Assembly (NCBI GenBank): GCA_033239005.1 | Contig: BSQZ01000073.1 | Span: forward strand, 810,501-874,500 | Source of the DNA: Lamellibrachia satsuma | Taxonomy: Eukaryota > Annelida > Polychaeta > Sabellida > Siboglinidae | Direction: 5' to 3' | Length of the DNA stretch: 64,000 bases | Part shown: one piece after another, positions 28,301 to 43,300 of the stretch | How the letters are laid out: the number at the start of each line of letters is the position of its first letter | Numbering within the stretch: the stretch's first letter is position 1 | The notes under the pieces: model-generated | Told to the model about the DNA's origin: nothing | Databases searched by the model: none | The model's input: only the letters and a program-made list of their open reading frames with translations | Translations under genes and position numbers: made by a program

Positions 28301-31300
28301 AAATCTATCTTGCTTTGTTGGTCTCTGTTGTTTGTTACATATTTCCTTTGAAACAACAATGATAACAGTTTCGTAAAGTAACTATTCTGATTACATTCAG
28401 AGGAAGTCCGCATGACTACACTTCAGTTACTGGCAGCAAAAATTGGAGTTCTTTTTTATATTCCTCACTAAAATATCAGAGTACATTTACACATTTCAGG
28501 GCTTAAAATGTCCCAACTTGGGTTAAATTAATATATTTTCTGTGCAGTATAGAACAATATTTATTTTCCAACTTAGTAGAATACAGAAAATGCCTAGATG
28601 GTAAATACAGTCATTTATAATGTTAGAAAACTGGGCATACTGAAAACAGACCCTCATTCAGTGACAACTACGTCGTAGAAATCAAGTATGTGGGGAGACC
28701 AGAGCTTGTAGCAAAAACTGTTATATTTGTTTTTTTGATTATTAAATATTTTTAACACACCATGTATCCTGGTAACAGCTACAGCACACATAAGTAAAAT
28801 ACATTAAAATGAGTTAAAACAGATTAAAAGAATAAATTAAATGAGAAAATGGAAACATCATAAATATATAAATGAAATGTATAGGTAAAATGTCACCGCA
28901 ATATTACTGCTGCAAAGTGCAAAGTTGCATGAAGGCCCGTCGGAACAAATGTGTCTTTAATAATGTCTTAAATGCGGCAAGAGGTGGCAACGGAGGCAGG
29001 ACATTCCACAGAATTGGTCCAGCCACCGAGAATGAAGAATGGCCAAAGCGTTCCAAGTGATATCAGTAGACCTTGTTAGGTAAACTTGTTTAAGGAATAA
29101 CAAATGTTTTAACTGTCTATACTTCAACATTACATGAATTAGGTTGTAGTGAAGGAATAACTACTATCAAATTGATCAACTTTTTTATAAAAGTAGTTGT
29201 CTCTCCATGATATCTTCCCCTGGATGGCTGACAGCAAATTAAAGTTAAATGCAGATAAAACACCGGCCATCTCAGCACGGAATTTAGGAGTCACTTTTGA
29301 TAATAAGTAAAATTTTAGACTGCATACTTCACAAACTTGTTGTTGCTGCTTTTATCACAGGAACTATTGCAACTACTCTTGTTAGCAGTAGACTTGACTA
29401 TTCCCTTTATCATATAAACAACAATGTTTGGCAAGGGTAGTTACCTGGTCTCCTCGGTTCTCTCAGCCAACATCACTTCTTAAATCGTTGCATTGGCCCC
29501 CTTTCCGATATCGCATTATTTTTAAGATCTGCACAATTACCTATCAAGCACTTTCATCCAATCAACCAGCATATTTACATTCACTGCTCACTCCTGCAAG
29601 ACAGCCCAGACAACTTTGATCATTTAGTTTACTTTTTGTTTCCCGTGAGACAAATGTTGGAACTAGAGCTTTTTTAGCTGCTGCACCGACTCTGTGGAAC
29701 TCACTCCCTGTTAGCAGGAAGTCTGTAGAAAATATAACATTTCGCCGTAAACTAAGAAACCCAACTGTTTTGCTTATCCTCCGTAGCTCCCCAGCGTACC
29801 AATCCAACTGTTTACAACTGGAGCTGCTTATCGATTATGAACTGCTTACCCCTTTTGTTTTAGTGCGCTTGGGTCTCCCGATTAATAATAAATTATGACA
29901 ACTTCATAACAATTTTTCATTTACCCACAAAAAGCACTGTAATAATAAATTACGCCTGCCTGGTTCTTATTATGCCTGCCTGGTTCTTATTATGCCTGCC
30001 TGGTTCTTATTATGCCTGCCTGGTTCTTATTATGCGCACCTGGTTCTTATTATGCCTGCCTGGTTCTTATTCGTTGAAACCAAATAATAATAAAAAAGAC
30101 AATCTGATTAAAAATATTAATAAATTATGCCAAATGATTAACTTACCCACATGAATAGTAAAATAATGAAATATTAGTATTAATGACAATACAACATGGC
30201 AACTGCCAAATAAATATTGTATAATTCTAAGAGAAGTTGCCCCTCCAGTGAGCTGGATTCCTTGTGGGTGACTGGTATTTGCTTTATTAGGTTTTGTAAA
30301 TGTACACTGTAAAATAAGTAAACAATATCTTCAATGAAGACTTCAACTAGGCAGTGGACACCTCTCTTATGTCAACAGATAATGGTGCACAAATTATTTC
30401 AGTGAAAAACTCCATCTGAGAAAGATATTATTTTCGTATGGCGTAGTGCTCATTGAAGATAGAGAACACTGTAGTGTAATATCAGGACACATTTAATCAA
30501 TCAACCAATCAGTAAAATTAGTAAATGTGTAATAGTACCAATGTATTTGCAAATAGCAAACCATTTCCACATTAGTTTGGACTGGGGTTTGGACTGGGGT
30601 TTGGACTGGGGTTTGGACTGGGGTTTGGGTGGATACAGCACACATCCAAAATGTTACTGGATTTCTGTTTCTTATACATTTACAAGACCATGCAATACAT
30701 GTTATGAAGACTAATGTTAAAACATGCACCAAACCAATAATCTGGGGTTATAAATAAATGTATAACACCCATTCAAAGCCACATAATGATCTACTGAAAC
30801 ATAAATAAATGTATAACACCCATTCAAAGCCACATAATGATCTACTGAAACATAAATAAGATGGCCACAATCTTCAACCAATCATTGTCTGACACTTATT
30901 TCAAATTCAAAGTGAGGCTACCCTGGTCAGCCAATGCACCCCCTCTGAAGCCAGGCCTCTGGAGGGGGAGACTGTTGAGCCACAAACCCCTAAAATAACC
31001 TCACCTATTCTGGTTTTGCACCAACAGACAAATCGCATACATCGACCATGTGACTGTGTTTTTGCACCAGATGGTGCCACCTTAACATTTCTGGCAACCG
31101 TTGTAGGGTTCATTGAAGACTTTGCATCGCTGTCATGGCTGGATAGGCTCACTGGTCATATAATGGTCAACATTATCTTAAATACGTGTTTGGTGGCAAT
31201 GCCATAAGTTTGGGTATTCAATAAATATGAAAACTCGCTTAACGTGCGCTGAACATATTTTATCCACACAAAATGCCGTCGAAGCACGCTGTAAATATTA

Positions 31301-34300
31301 TGGCCACAAAAGATTTCCAACGAAGAACACCACAAGATTAACATGGATGACTTACTCACCACAAGATTAACATGGATGACTTACTCACCACAAGATTAAC
31401 ATGGATGACTTACTCACCACAAGATTAACATGGATGACTTACTCACCACAAGATTTACATGGATGACTTACTCACCACAAGATTAACATGGATGACTTAC
31501 TCAACACAAGATTTACATGGATGACTTACTCACCACAAGATGGAGATGGATCAGTTACGTTTTGAGAAAGGATGACAACAATACAGTCAAAACAGGTGGA
31601 CTCCTGAAGGAAAACAAAACAAGGACGACCAGAAACAACCAGGAGGAGGACTGTGGAGGGGGAATTATGTAAAATATCCCTCAGTTGGGGCCAGGGTGTC
31701 AAACAAGCGGGCAGACAGAACAGGTCTTTGTTCTGTTTGATGTGCCAGTAGGCACGGGAGAGGATAAAGTAAGTAGGTAAGAATATATAAGACATTTTTA
31801 GCAATTGTCGAAGGCCACAGAATTGTCTGAGAAATATATTAATCAAATCACAATTCATGTGGAATTAATATTTATGATACACTTTTCCTACTCTACTCCC
31901 ACATTCCCAAGTCTCTCCCTCCATCCCTCACTGCCCCCCCCCCATGTTTCTCCCTTTACCACTCACTGCGCCCTTCCCAAGTCTCTCCATCCATTCCTCA
32001 TTGCTCCATTCCCAAATCTCTCCCTCTGTCCCTCACTGCCCCCTTCCCAAGTCTCTACCACTATCCCTCACTGCCCCTTCCCAAGTCTCTCCCTCTATCC
32101 CTCACTGCCCCCTTCTCAAGCCTCTCCCTCCATCCCTCACCGTCTCCCTTCCCAAGTCTCTCCCTCTATCCCTCATTGCCACCTTCTCAAGTCTCTCCCT
32201 CCATCCCTCACTGTCTCCCTTCCCACATTTCTCCCTCTATCCCTCACTGCCTCCCTTCTGAAGTCTCTCCCTCAACCCCTCACTGTCCCTTTCCCAAGTC
32301 TCCCTCTCCATCCTTCACTGCCCAACTTCCCAAGTCTCTCTCTGTATCCCTCACTGCCCCTTCCCAAGTTTCTCTCCATCCCTCACTCCCTTCCCAAGTC
32401 TCTCCCACTATCCCTCACTCCCCCCAAGTCTCTCTCTCCATCCCCCATGGTCTTCCTTCCCAAGTCTCTCCCTCCATCCCTCACTGCCCCACTTCCCAAG
32501 TCTCCCTCTCCATCCTTCACTGCCCCACTTCCCAAGTCTCTCCCTCCATCCCTCACTGCCCCCTTCCCAAGTTTCTCTCCATCCCTCACAGTCTTCCTTC
32601 CCAAGTCTCTCCTGCTATCCCTCACTCCCCCCAAATCTCTCCCTCCATCCCCCATGGTCTTCCTTCCCAAGTCTCTTCCTCTATCCCTCACTGCCTCCTT
32701 CCCAAGTCTCTCCCTCTATCCTTCACTGCCCCCTTCCCAAGTCTCTCCCTCTATCCCTCACTGCCCTTTTCCAATTATTATAAAAAATGGCTAAACGGAT
32801 GTGGTTTAAAAGAGACAAGGCGATTAAGGGGAGATTAAACAGAAGTTCCTAAGGCATTGAGATATATTGATATAGAAGTATTTCTCATTTAATAAAAAAA
32901 AACTTGAGAACACAAAGTAACATTATTGAAGGAACAGTGTAGGCCAGATATGTAAGTATATAAGGAACAGTGTAGGCCAGATATGTAAGTATGTAAGGAA
33001 CAGTGTAGGCCAGATATGTAAGTATGTAAGGAACAGTGTAGGCCAGATATGTAAGTATGTAAGGAACAGTGTAGGCCAGATATGTAAGTATGTAAGGAAC
33101 AGTGTAGGCCAGATATGTAAGTATGTAAGGAACAGTGTAGGCCAGATATGTAAGTATGTAAGGAACAGTGTAGGCCAGATATGTAAGTATGTAAGGAACA
33201 GTGTAGGCCAGATATGTAAGAAAGTATCCATTCTGAATGAAGACAGTAAACGAATGGAAGAAATTATCTAATGATTGTGTTAATGCTAGTCCAAAACAAA
33301 ACAAAAACTGACAAATACCTCAGAAGTGGGGGTTATATATAGATGACATTTTTTTTACTTTTGATAAGCCAATGCCTTCCCTGTCCACTTGCCATCTGGG
33401 TTTTTGGGATGACAATCTTGTTAAATCTTGCTTTACTACTATTAGAGAGTGTTTGCAAGAGCCCTGATCTAAACTCCCTTAATATGATTCCCTAACTGAT
33501 TGACGTGGACTGAGTAAACACAAGAAGTGGTGATGTAACACACGTAGCGAGACTGGGATCAGGAAGGGAGTTCAAGACCCTTATAAGGACAAAGCCACAC
33601 TGCTCAAGTGGAGCCAACACTTACCTGGGTGGGGGAGCGAGCCGTTGAGGAAGAAGTAGGTGCGAGCACACGTGATGGGACTGCGTGGTGACACGGCCTG
33701 ACACACCTGGTGACAAAGTGTCAGTGCAAGATGACGTCACCATGAAGTTGTCAAAGGGCAGGGTCACAGAGCAACATTACAATACCATCTAACAGTTAAT
33801 GGAGAGGGACAATTGGTCCCTAAGGAATAATGGTTGCTACAACAAACTTATAACTCGGCCATATTACAGGTGACCATAAAAACACATACACTTTAATTAA
33901 TGTAATTTCCTTATTTTTATTTCAAATTACAGGTTCTTTGGCGCACATTTGCTTCACATGATACATGATAACTGGAAAGTTTACGATGGATATTTGTAAT
34001 CTCCTTGATTTGGTTGAGGTTTGAGGACATACTCTAGATGTCAGTCTCGGTGCTGCAGACACATGTAGGTTCGGCGCACTCACCTGATCTGTCACTGCCA
34101 GACTTCTAACTTTGGGGCTATTTTAATGGCATCGTTTACCAAGGAAGGCCATAATCCATACATGATCTCAATAGAAAACTCTAACAAAATCTGTTCAATC
34201 ACAGCAGCTTAATGTGTGAGACTAACAAACAAAGTGCGTCAAGTGTCTGCAATGTGGAGGCGCATATCCAGATCATGTGCTCTAACCTCAAACCAAAGAC

Positions 34301-37300
34301 ATTGAAGATATCCATCTTAAACTTTCCTCTGTGATAATGACCATGTGAAGCAAATGTTTACCAAAGATTTGAAATAAAATAAGGAAGTTATATTAAGTAT
34401 AACGAGTACCGTTTTTGTGTGGTTAACCTCTACTTGTGTATTTTATGCTTACTGTTAAATGCCCAGTCTAGAAACAAAAGCAAGAAAAACGCCAACAATT
34501 TAGTTGACTGCACCAACGCACCATGTGTAGTGCCCCTTCCGAGTCCTTGTAGCTCACGCAGCACTGAGTCCCTGCCCGGGGCTTCAGGGCGCCCCGTAGC
34601 ACCGATCTGTTGGTACTTGCCCCAAACAATACCACGGGCTGTCTACTGCAGGGCATGCTGGGAGGTCAACAGTAGCATTTACAGGGATTATATCACCAGT
34701 GATAGTGCGTTAAAGGCTTGTCTAACATCAACAGAACACGTCAAAGGCTTGTCTAACATCATAGAACACGTCAATACTGAACAATTATAAAATTTAATTA
34801 GGAACTGTTCCCAAGTTTTGACATTTACCTATTTCTACAAAATGTACTCATTTTCAGACCCCCTGAATTAGTACTTTAAAATGGCGATAATTTTCCACAT
34901 TGAAAAACATTGATGTACTATGGCGCCACACAGTGAACGATTACACAATTACAAAAAATAGTAATTCCAGAACGGTTCACCGCGTGGCACTGCATAACAC
35001 AACAATGGTCATATTTTGCATGTGAATGACATTAATATTAATAGGCCTTGACCCTTCTCCCCCAGTACACTCTATACAAATAGGTTAACTTCGACAATTC
35101 TGAATGGCCCCTCAAAACAATAATAATAAAGACATTTGAAAAGATATTGCATTTGAGCTATATATACAAATTCTGGAAAAGTCACAAGTTCAGTGTTTAT
35201 TAAAATGCATCACGGTTGAAGACAATTAAGGATTCAATTCAATGACAATAATTCAAATACAGTGGAACCTCACTGTTAAGGTCACACTCAAGACTGGGCT
35301 AAAGTGACCTGAATAACGAAGTCACTGAATTAGTGGGACTAAATATCCTATACTTTACTGCTATGAAAATAATTTGGGACTGTCTCAGGGTGACGATAAT
35401 GCAAGGTTCATCACTATTATTATGCATTGCGGAACATCATTATTTCTGAACAGGGAAACTTACTTTTTACTTGTCACCCCGACCCTGCCATGCATGAAGT
35501 ACGTTCTCAGCGGCTGTAAGTACAAAATCTGATATGGTACAATTTATTACAATGTAAAAAAATGAGAAAACGACAATTCAAAATTTCCTAAGTCCACAGA
35601 TGCAAATTTTCTCTTAATTAATAAAAATTTTATTGAGAATAATAAAAAATGACCCAAACACTCTGACAAATTGTTTTTTATTAATTTTGATTGTACATCA
35701 CCATAATAATTATAAAATAGCTGTGTTGAACATATCTACAAATACGCCCACTCTTAGCATGTATATTACCTATTTTTATTTTCCAAATATTTTATAGGAA
35801 ATGTGCTCAAGTATTGCATGCCATACTTCGTATGTACTTTTGTGAATTGCAATAATCATAAAATAATGGTGATAATATTATAATACACTGATATCAATTG
35901 TATTGTTCTTGTAAAATTATATCATTTCTTATGACACAAGCAGGTGAGGTTTGTCATAGTTGTTGAGCAGTGACTACAGCAGTGGAAATTAAATTTATAT
36001 TTTGCCAAAAATGGAATGAGTGATGTTACAATCAAACTCCTACTGCTGCATCACATTAAGTTTGGCAATGTTGTTACTGCTACCCTTGTTGTTACTGCTA
36101 CCCTTGTTGTTACTGCTACCCTTGTTGTTACTGCTACCCTCGTTGTTACGGCTACCCTCGTCGTTACTGCTACCCTCGTCGTTACTGCTACCCTCGTCGT
36201 TACTGCTACCCTCGTCGTTACTGCTACCCTCGTCGTTACTGCTACCCTCGTCGTTACTGCTACCCTCGTCGTTGCTGCTACCCTCGTCGTTGCTGCTACC
36301 CTCGTCGTTGCTGCTACCCTCGTCGTTGCTGCTACCCTCGTCGTTGCTGCTACCCTCGTCGTTACTGCTACCCTCGTCGTTACTGCTACCCTCGTCGTTA
36401 CTGCTACCCTCGTCGTTACTGCTACCCTCGTTGTTACTGCTACCCTCGTTGTTACTGCTACCCTCGTTGTTACTGCTACCCTTGTTGTAACTACAAAACA
36501 AAAGCTGTTGAAACACCAACATCAGCAAAGAATGTGATTTTTAAGGAACACATTTTGGCACTTTGCTAATTCTGACAGGAACCGATTATGAAGCAATCGT
36601 TTTTCAACTATTTAGACCAATGGTTTAATAAGGCCGATAATATAAAAAGATATTGGGATCATTTACACACACAAACACACACGCACAAACACTTGCACAC
36701 ACACAGGTCATCATCACATAAGCTTACCTCCGAGACAGAGCCTTCTGTCAACTCTGCCATAGTGTCATGACGTCTGTCAACATAGACAAGGCAGTCAAGG
36801 CATGTCAACTCTAGCACACTTCCTTGACATGCAGGGACAGTATTTGACAATGAGGCATAGTAATCGTTGTACAGTCGAGCCTCTTTATAAAGCAGTGGTC
36901 AGGGTCCACAATTTTGGATCATGTTGTAAGAGAGGTGCGTTAGGGTTCTCATATCTGCCATAAGGGGGCTACTAAACAACAGTGATCTCCATCCACGGTA
37001 CCAAGAACGCTGTCAAAGCCGCTGCCACTGCGTGCTGGCCGCGCAGTCTATATGAGTCAACTAGAGTCAATGTGTATTATTTTTAAATATGACACTGTTA
37101 AATTTTTAACTGAATAAAATATATGTATGTACAGTTATGGAATAGATTTGCTACGATGAACTGGTACGATTGATCAACTAATGCAATTTGAAAACAATAA
37201 CCTGAATCTGAGTAACTGAACATGTATATGAGTCGACACACGCAGTGTGAAAGCTGATTAAATATTGAAAACAATTATATAAGTTGTGTGAAAGCTGATT

Positions 37301-40300
37301 AAATATTGAAAACAATTATATAAGGTGTGTGAAAGCTGATTAAATATTGAAAACAATTATATAAGTTGTGTGAAAGCTGATTAAATATTGAAAACAATTA
37401 TATAAGTTGTGTGAAAGCTGATTAAATATTGAAAACAATTATATAAGTTGCATCAATATTTATTTCACTTCGTCTTTCAACTGATCTCGAAGAATAAAAT
37501 CACAACGCACATTTCCTGTACCACTTATTCACTGTTTCATATGCAGATAACGAATTCGTATTATTGCACATCCGTAACACTGCTCTGAGTTTGGTTTGGC
37601 ACTGCAAGAACTTAGATTTACAATGCAACAGAAGTATGCCATTTCACCCATTTTATACTGGTGTTGGCTACTAAATAGCATTTAAGACTATTTGACTGAT
37701 TCTTACGCAAGGCATATTTGTGAATCTCGATTGCAATTTACAAACTGCCCAGGCGAGGATGAAACCAGCAGCGCAATACGATTGATGCCAGCACAGATTA
37801 AACATTGACACAACACCTCGCCACTTGTTCATTGTTCACATTGACAACCATCAAAGCAATACGAAGACTGTAGGTTTTACAAATACGAGGAGTACATCGC
37901 ACACAACAAGCGCTAGTTAGCAAATAGATTTGTGCGGTGATCACAGCATCGGCACAAGAACGTGGGCAAAACACCCTCTGAAAGACAGCTATTCCCATCT
38001 CCCCTCACTGGCAGAAAATCAAATTCGCATTGTAACAGAGTGCGTAATAACGAGGCTCGACAGTCGTTTTCTTATCTTGTAGCAACTACACTACTTGTCG
38101 TCATCAGTGTAGAATGAACTAAACAAACTTCCTACTGCTGCTATTGTCATCAGTGTAGAATGAACTAAACAAACTTCCTACTGCTTCTATTGTCATCATT
38201 GTAGAATGAACTAAACAAACTTCCTAGTGCTGGTATTGTCATCAGTGTAGAATGAACTAAACAAACTTCCTACTGCTTCTATTGTCATCAGTGTAGAATG
38301 AACTAAACAAACTTCCTACTGCTGCTATTGTCATCAGTGTAGAATGAACTAAACAAACTTCCTAGTGCTGGTATTGTCATCTGTGTAGAATGAACTAAAC
38401 AAACTTCCTACTGCTTCTATTGTCATCAGTGTAGAATGAACTAAACAAACTTCCTAGTGCTGGTATTGTCATCAGTGTAGAATGAACTAAACAAACTTCC
38501 TACTGCTTCTATTGTCATCAGTGTAGAATGAACTAAACAAACTTCCTACTGCTGCTATTGTCATCAGTGTAGAATGAACTAAACAAACTTCCTACTGCTG
38601 CTATTGTCATCAGTGTAGAATGAACTAAACAAACTGCCTACTGCTGCTATTGTCATCAGTGTAGAATGAACTAAACAAACTTCCTACTGCTGCTATTGTC
38701 ATCAGTGTAGAATGAACTAAACAAACTTCATACATACAACTTTACAGTTGGCTAATTTGACTGAATAATTCATTTTGTCTTTGCTATATTACATGTATAC
38801 AATAAAAAAAATTATTTCACCAAATCTGTTTACCGGTGAAGGTTTGATAATGAATTTATGAGATAATTGTTGCTATAGCGATGTAATAATTTCTCACCTG
38901 TACATGTCGACGAGTGAATACATGGCCGTCCACTGCTGCTCAAACCGGGGCAGTTGCTGCAAATGGCACAATAAAGCTTATCATTTCTGTACATAATATT
39001 CCTACAAAAACAAATACAACACATCCAAATTATGAATTCCAATGGATTATAAATCACTGCTTGTCACTGGTATTTAATGCAGTGCCAAAGATGAAGCGTT
39101 TCAGGGTGCCTTGGTGAACACGTTAATTTTATTCATAATTTGTCTACTAGAGGGTGAATAAGTCTTAACGCGGTGCATCTTGGAATTGTTGTCAACTAGC
39201 TCTATGTAATACATATTTATATTTTTATTGAAGTTTTAGAAGCTAGAATGATAGGAGTTTTCGTGTTCTTTGATTAAGATTATATCCCATGGTATGTCTC
39301 TGAACCTGTGCGTGGGCGCATGGGTGCGTGCACGTGTGTGCGACAGCTGTTCTAAAGCTTACCAACGTGAATTAAAATTATGCTAGATAAAAGTCTACAG
39401 TTTAAACAGTTTATTGCATTTGACTGCAATGCCAAGCAATTAATGGAGATATGGGTCATTGGCCGATTGGCTGCTGCAATACTCAAACATTGGACCAATG
39501 ACATTTCACCAGTTGTCACTGCACGGAACCCTGCAAGGATCTGTCAGTGTGTCCCTTAGAGACTTTCACCAGTTGTCACTGCACGGAACCCTGTAAGGAC
39601 CTGTCAGTGTGTCCCTTGGAGACTTTCACCAGTTGTCACTGCACGGAACCCTGTAAGGACCTGTCAGTGTGTCCCTTGGAGACTTTCACCAGTTGTCACT
39701 GCACAGAACCCTGCAAGGACCTGTCAGTGTGTCCCTTGGAGACTTTCACCAGTTGTCACTGCACGGAACCCTGCAAGGACCTGTCAGTGTGTCCCTTGGA
39801 GACTTTCACCAGTTGTCACTGCACAGAACCCTGCAAGGACCTGTCAGTGTGTCCCTTGGAGACTTTCATATTTTCATAACTTACATCAGATATCAACATT
39901 ACAAAAATACAGATATCAACATTAAACAACAATACAGATGCTAACATTACAACAATACATATACCAACATTACAGATACCAATATTACAATACATATATC
40001 AACATTACAACAATACAGATACCAACATTACAACAATACAGATACCAACATTACAACAATGTCAAAAATTTTCGCACTTGACAAACATTTACTTACATCA
40101 GATACCAACATTTCCAGCATAACAGGATCGATGAGTTGATATATTTCATGAAGTTTTGCGCTGAGATCTACAACCTGAAAGTTTAATACAAACATTATCA
40201 TCTTACTACAAGTTGTACGATTTTCTTCTCATACCAACGTTTATCAAGTTGTAACACTAGCTTTGCCAGAGCAGCATCGGTCTACATAATAAAACCTCCC

Positions 40301-43300
40301 ATAATTCAATTAGTCCATCTTGAGGCAGGTTCGATGATGTTTAGATCTGTAGTGTGTAACTGGGCTAAATAACATGAGCTGTCAGGTTCAATAAGAGTGC
40401 ACAGTTCCGCTAAAGTAATCAAAAGAGTTGACATTGATCTTTAGATCAGGTAACTTGCGAAAGTGTGACTAGCCGTATGCTAAAGGCTATTTAGCCACTT
40501 TTCAAAATTTTTTCGCCAAGTATTGACAGGATCTAGTAAAAAATAATTTAACAGTTTGTCCGATGATTTCAACAACTAAAAAAAATTAGTACAAACACGC
40601 TAGCATGTAGAAATGGGTATTTTTTGCAAATTAATTCTAAAATTAGACAAGCGAAAAAATTGGATTGATGAACAATGTTCATGAACCAAGAAAATGTTGC
40701 ATTGTTACAGTCAAAGGGTTGCTGCAGGACAACAAACACTACATTGTACTATGTAGGGATGTCAGGTGAACAGCAGAATTACAAGATATGACTGGTTCCA
40801 CTTTACACCTAATATAGAACGTGTGTGTGGCATCAAATGATCAGACAACTGAAATCTCTTACCTTATGTTTCATTGTGAAGAAACCACCGCTAAAACAAA
40901 ATGGAAACTTAATGAAACCTGAACAAAACATACAGCCTCACAGATAAAATGACAGTGTTCACATAAGCATAACACTATTAGTGCAGTCACTTGTAAGCAG
41001 TGACACCAGTCTTTGTAGAGACTATGTTATGACTATGCTTCATCAGAAACTACATTCAGAGACACCATTGGTTTCAGTGATTTGTACATTCTCTGAAAAT
41101 GAGGCATTCTTCATTTTCCACGAAGTTTCAACATATCAAAATGGATGCTGGTTTCAGTGATTTGTACATTCTCTGAAAATGAGGCATTCTTCATTTTCCA
41201 CGAAGTTTCAACATATCAAAATGGATGCTGGTTTCAGTGATTTGTGCATTCTCTGAAATGAGGCATTCTTCATTTTCCAGGAAGTTTCAACATACCAAAA
41301 TGGTTGCCGCATCAGAAGCTGTCCATATATCATTTCACACAGGTCTGTTATCTATTAACCCATAAACAGATGTTGCTAACTGTTTTAACCAACTGTCCTA
41401 CTTTCTAGCCACTGCCACAACTGTTGCTTGTATGGTCTGTAACTATAACTGTCATTACTTCAACCTATATTTGTATCTGCTTATGGTTTAATTTATATTA
41501 TTATTATTAACAATCATTTCTCTACCTAATTTCATCTTTCCCATTAGATGTAATAACTTGCCCATTTCATAAAATGTAATTAACTCTCACTGGCTGAAGC
41601 ATCACTGAACATGGGTACACACTGACAACAATCATGAAGGGTGAAAGACTTACCCTTCAAAGCCCTCGAGTGCAAACGCCTGCACTATGGGCCATCGCTC
41701 AAGCAACATTGGATCAAAGGTTCCACTCTCTTGAGTTGACAACAAACAATACCCTTTTTAGCTCAATCAGTTCTCATCATTACTCAAGCACTGACAAACA
41801 TCCAAGCACACAGTTCAACAGCACTGTGAACAATTATAATTTAATTAACATAGACCGACTTAAACAGCAACAATAGTCATCTCTAAAGACATTGCAATGG
41901 AGCTATAATTAGTAATTACAATTTGAAAAGTTGTTATTCAGGTATTTTACTAAAATATGCCACTGTTGATGATGATTTCATTAGAACTGAGGTCAGCCTA
42001 ATATAATTAATGTTTATCTACAATATGTACATGTTTATAAAATAACTAATATTGTTGTAGTGCTGACTTTTGATCACATATTTACATCACATATTTATAA
42101 AAACTTACTTTGTAAAGGCGATAAAATTTTTTAGCTTTGTTAGCTATAACATTGTAAACAGTGGCTCCACCTACCATGGTTGTAGAACGGGACACCGATG
42201 CAATGGGATGATTCAACCATTGCAATGAAACTCTTAATCTTGAATTCTTCTGCCTTTTCTTGATCGTACTAATATAAACACAGGTGATGTTTAAATAAAA
42301 CTTCAATGTAACATGTCACATTGTACAATAATTTCCCACAACAAAATTGTTAATCTACATTCATATACAAATGGAATTACAGTCACAGAAATAAACATTG
42401 AAATTGTAGAATATTTCAGCTTCCTGATGTGAGATTATAGTAAATTGTACCTACACAATACAGAGATTACAGATCACACTGCAATTACAATCATCTGTAA
42501 ACTGTACCTACACAATACAGACATTACTGATGGCAGTTACAATTACCTGTAAGCTGTACCTAAACAATACATATATTACAGATCACATGGCAATTACAAT
42601 GGTCTGAGAATAACACTTTAACATTGCAGTTTGCACAATGTCTTAGCCACTGTATAGATTGAATTCAGCTGGAGCCTAATAAGTTTCAGTTACAATTACG
42701 GCAATTTTTTCTTTTTTCTTCAAACTGATATCACAAGAGAATTAGTCTTTTGTTTTTACAACTGAACAGAAAGTCATAATTAATGTAGCAATAATGTGGT
42801 AATCTTGAATAATTTTAGGAATACAATTGTATATGATGTCTACTTACCTTTTCATCTTTGAGACAGTGGAAGTGTAGATTGCGCCAGTGGGCGACGTAGG
42901 GCAGTAGGTAGAAGTAATTGATGTGGTTACAGTAGATGTCCACACTACTCTCACATATCACAAACATCATGTCTGTCAGAAACACACTTCACTGTCATCT
43001 TATTCATTGCATGTTTTCTGCATATTCCATAATTAACGTTCTTTGAAGTTTAAGCTTCATTGTAATATTCATTTAAAACTCCTTCGACTGATTGAGCCCA
43101 TCGCTAATCAGATTCGTTGATGTTCAAATATGTAATGGTGAATAGTTTAAGTGAATAGTTTAAGTAATATGCGAAGTCAGTTTAATAAATGTGTGTTTGT
43201 TAAGGGGAGATATGGAAGCTGGAAAGGAATTTTTTATTTGCATAGTTAGTGCAATTGTTTATGTCTAAACTGTAAAGTTTAGAAGATCACTACAAGACGT

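Noticed and set aside
30907..31207. Small ORFs on both strands with ordinary composition
   Set aside because: Overlapping on opposite strands, no recognised domain, no splice support; possibly a mobile-element fragment.
31805..32838. Ser/Pro-rich ORF of 329 residues
   Set aside because: Pyrimidine-rich 35-bp satellite; no start context or domain.
35255..35345. Tigger-like terminus TACAGTGGAACCTCACTGTT
   Set aside because: Only one end visible; not enough to call an element. It does not disturb DNAAF9 exon 12.
36016..36537. Val/Thr/Ala-, Leu/Ser/Pro- and Ser/Asn-rich ORFs
   Set aside because: 15-bp repeat open in all frames.
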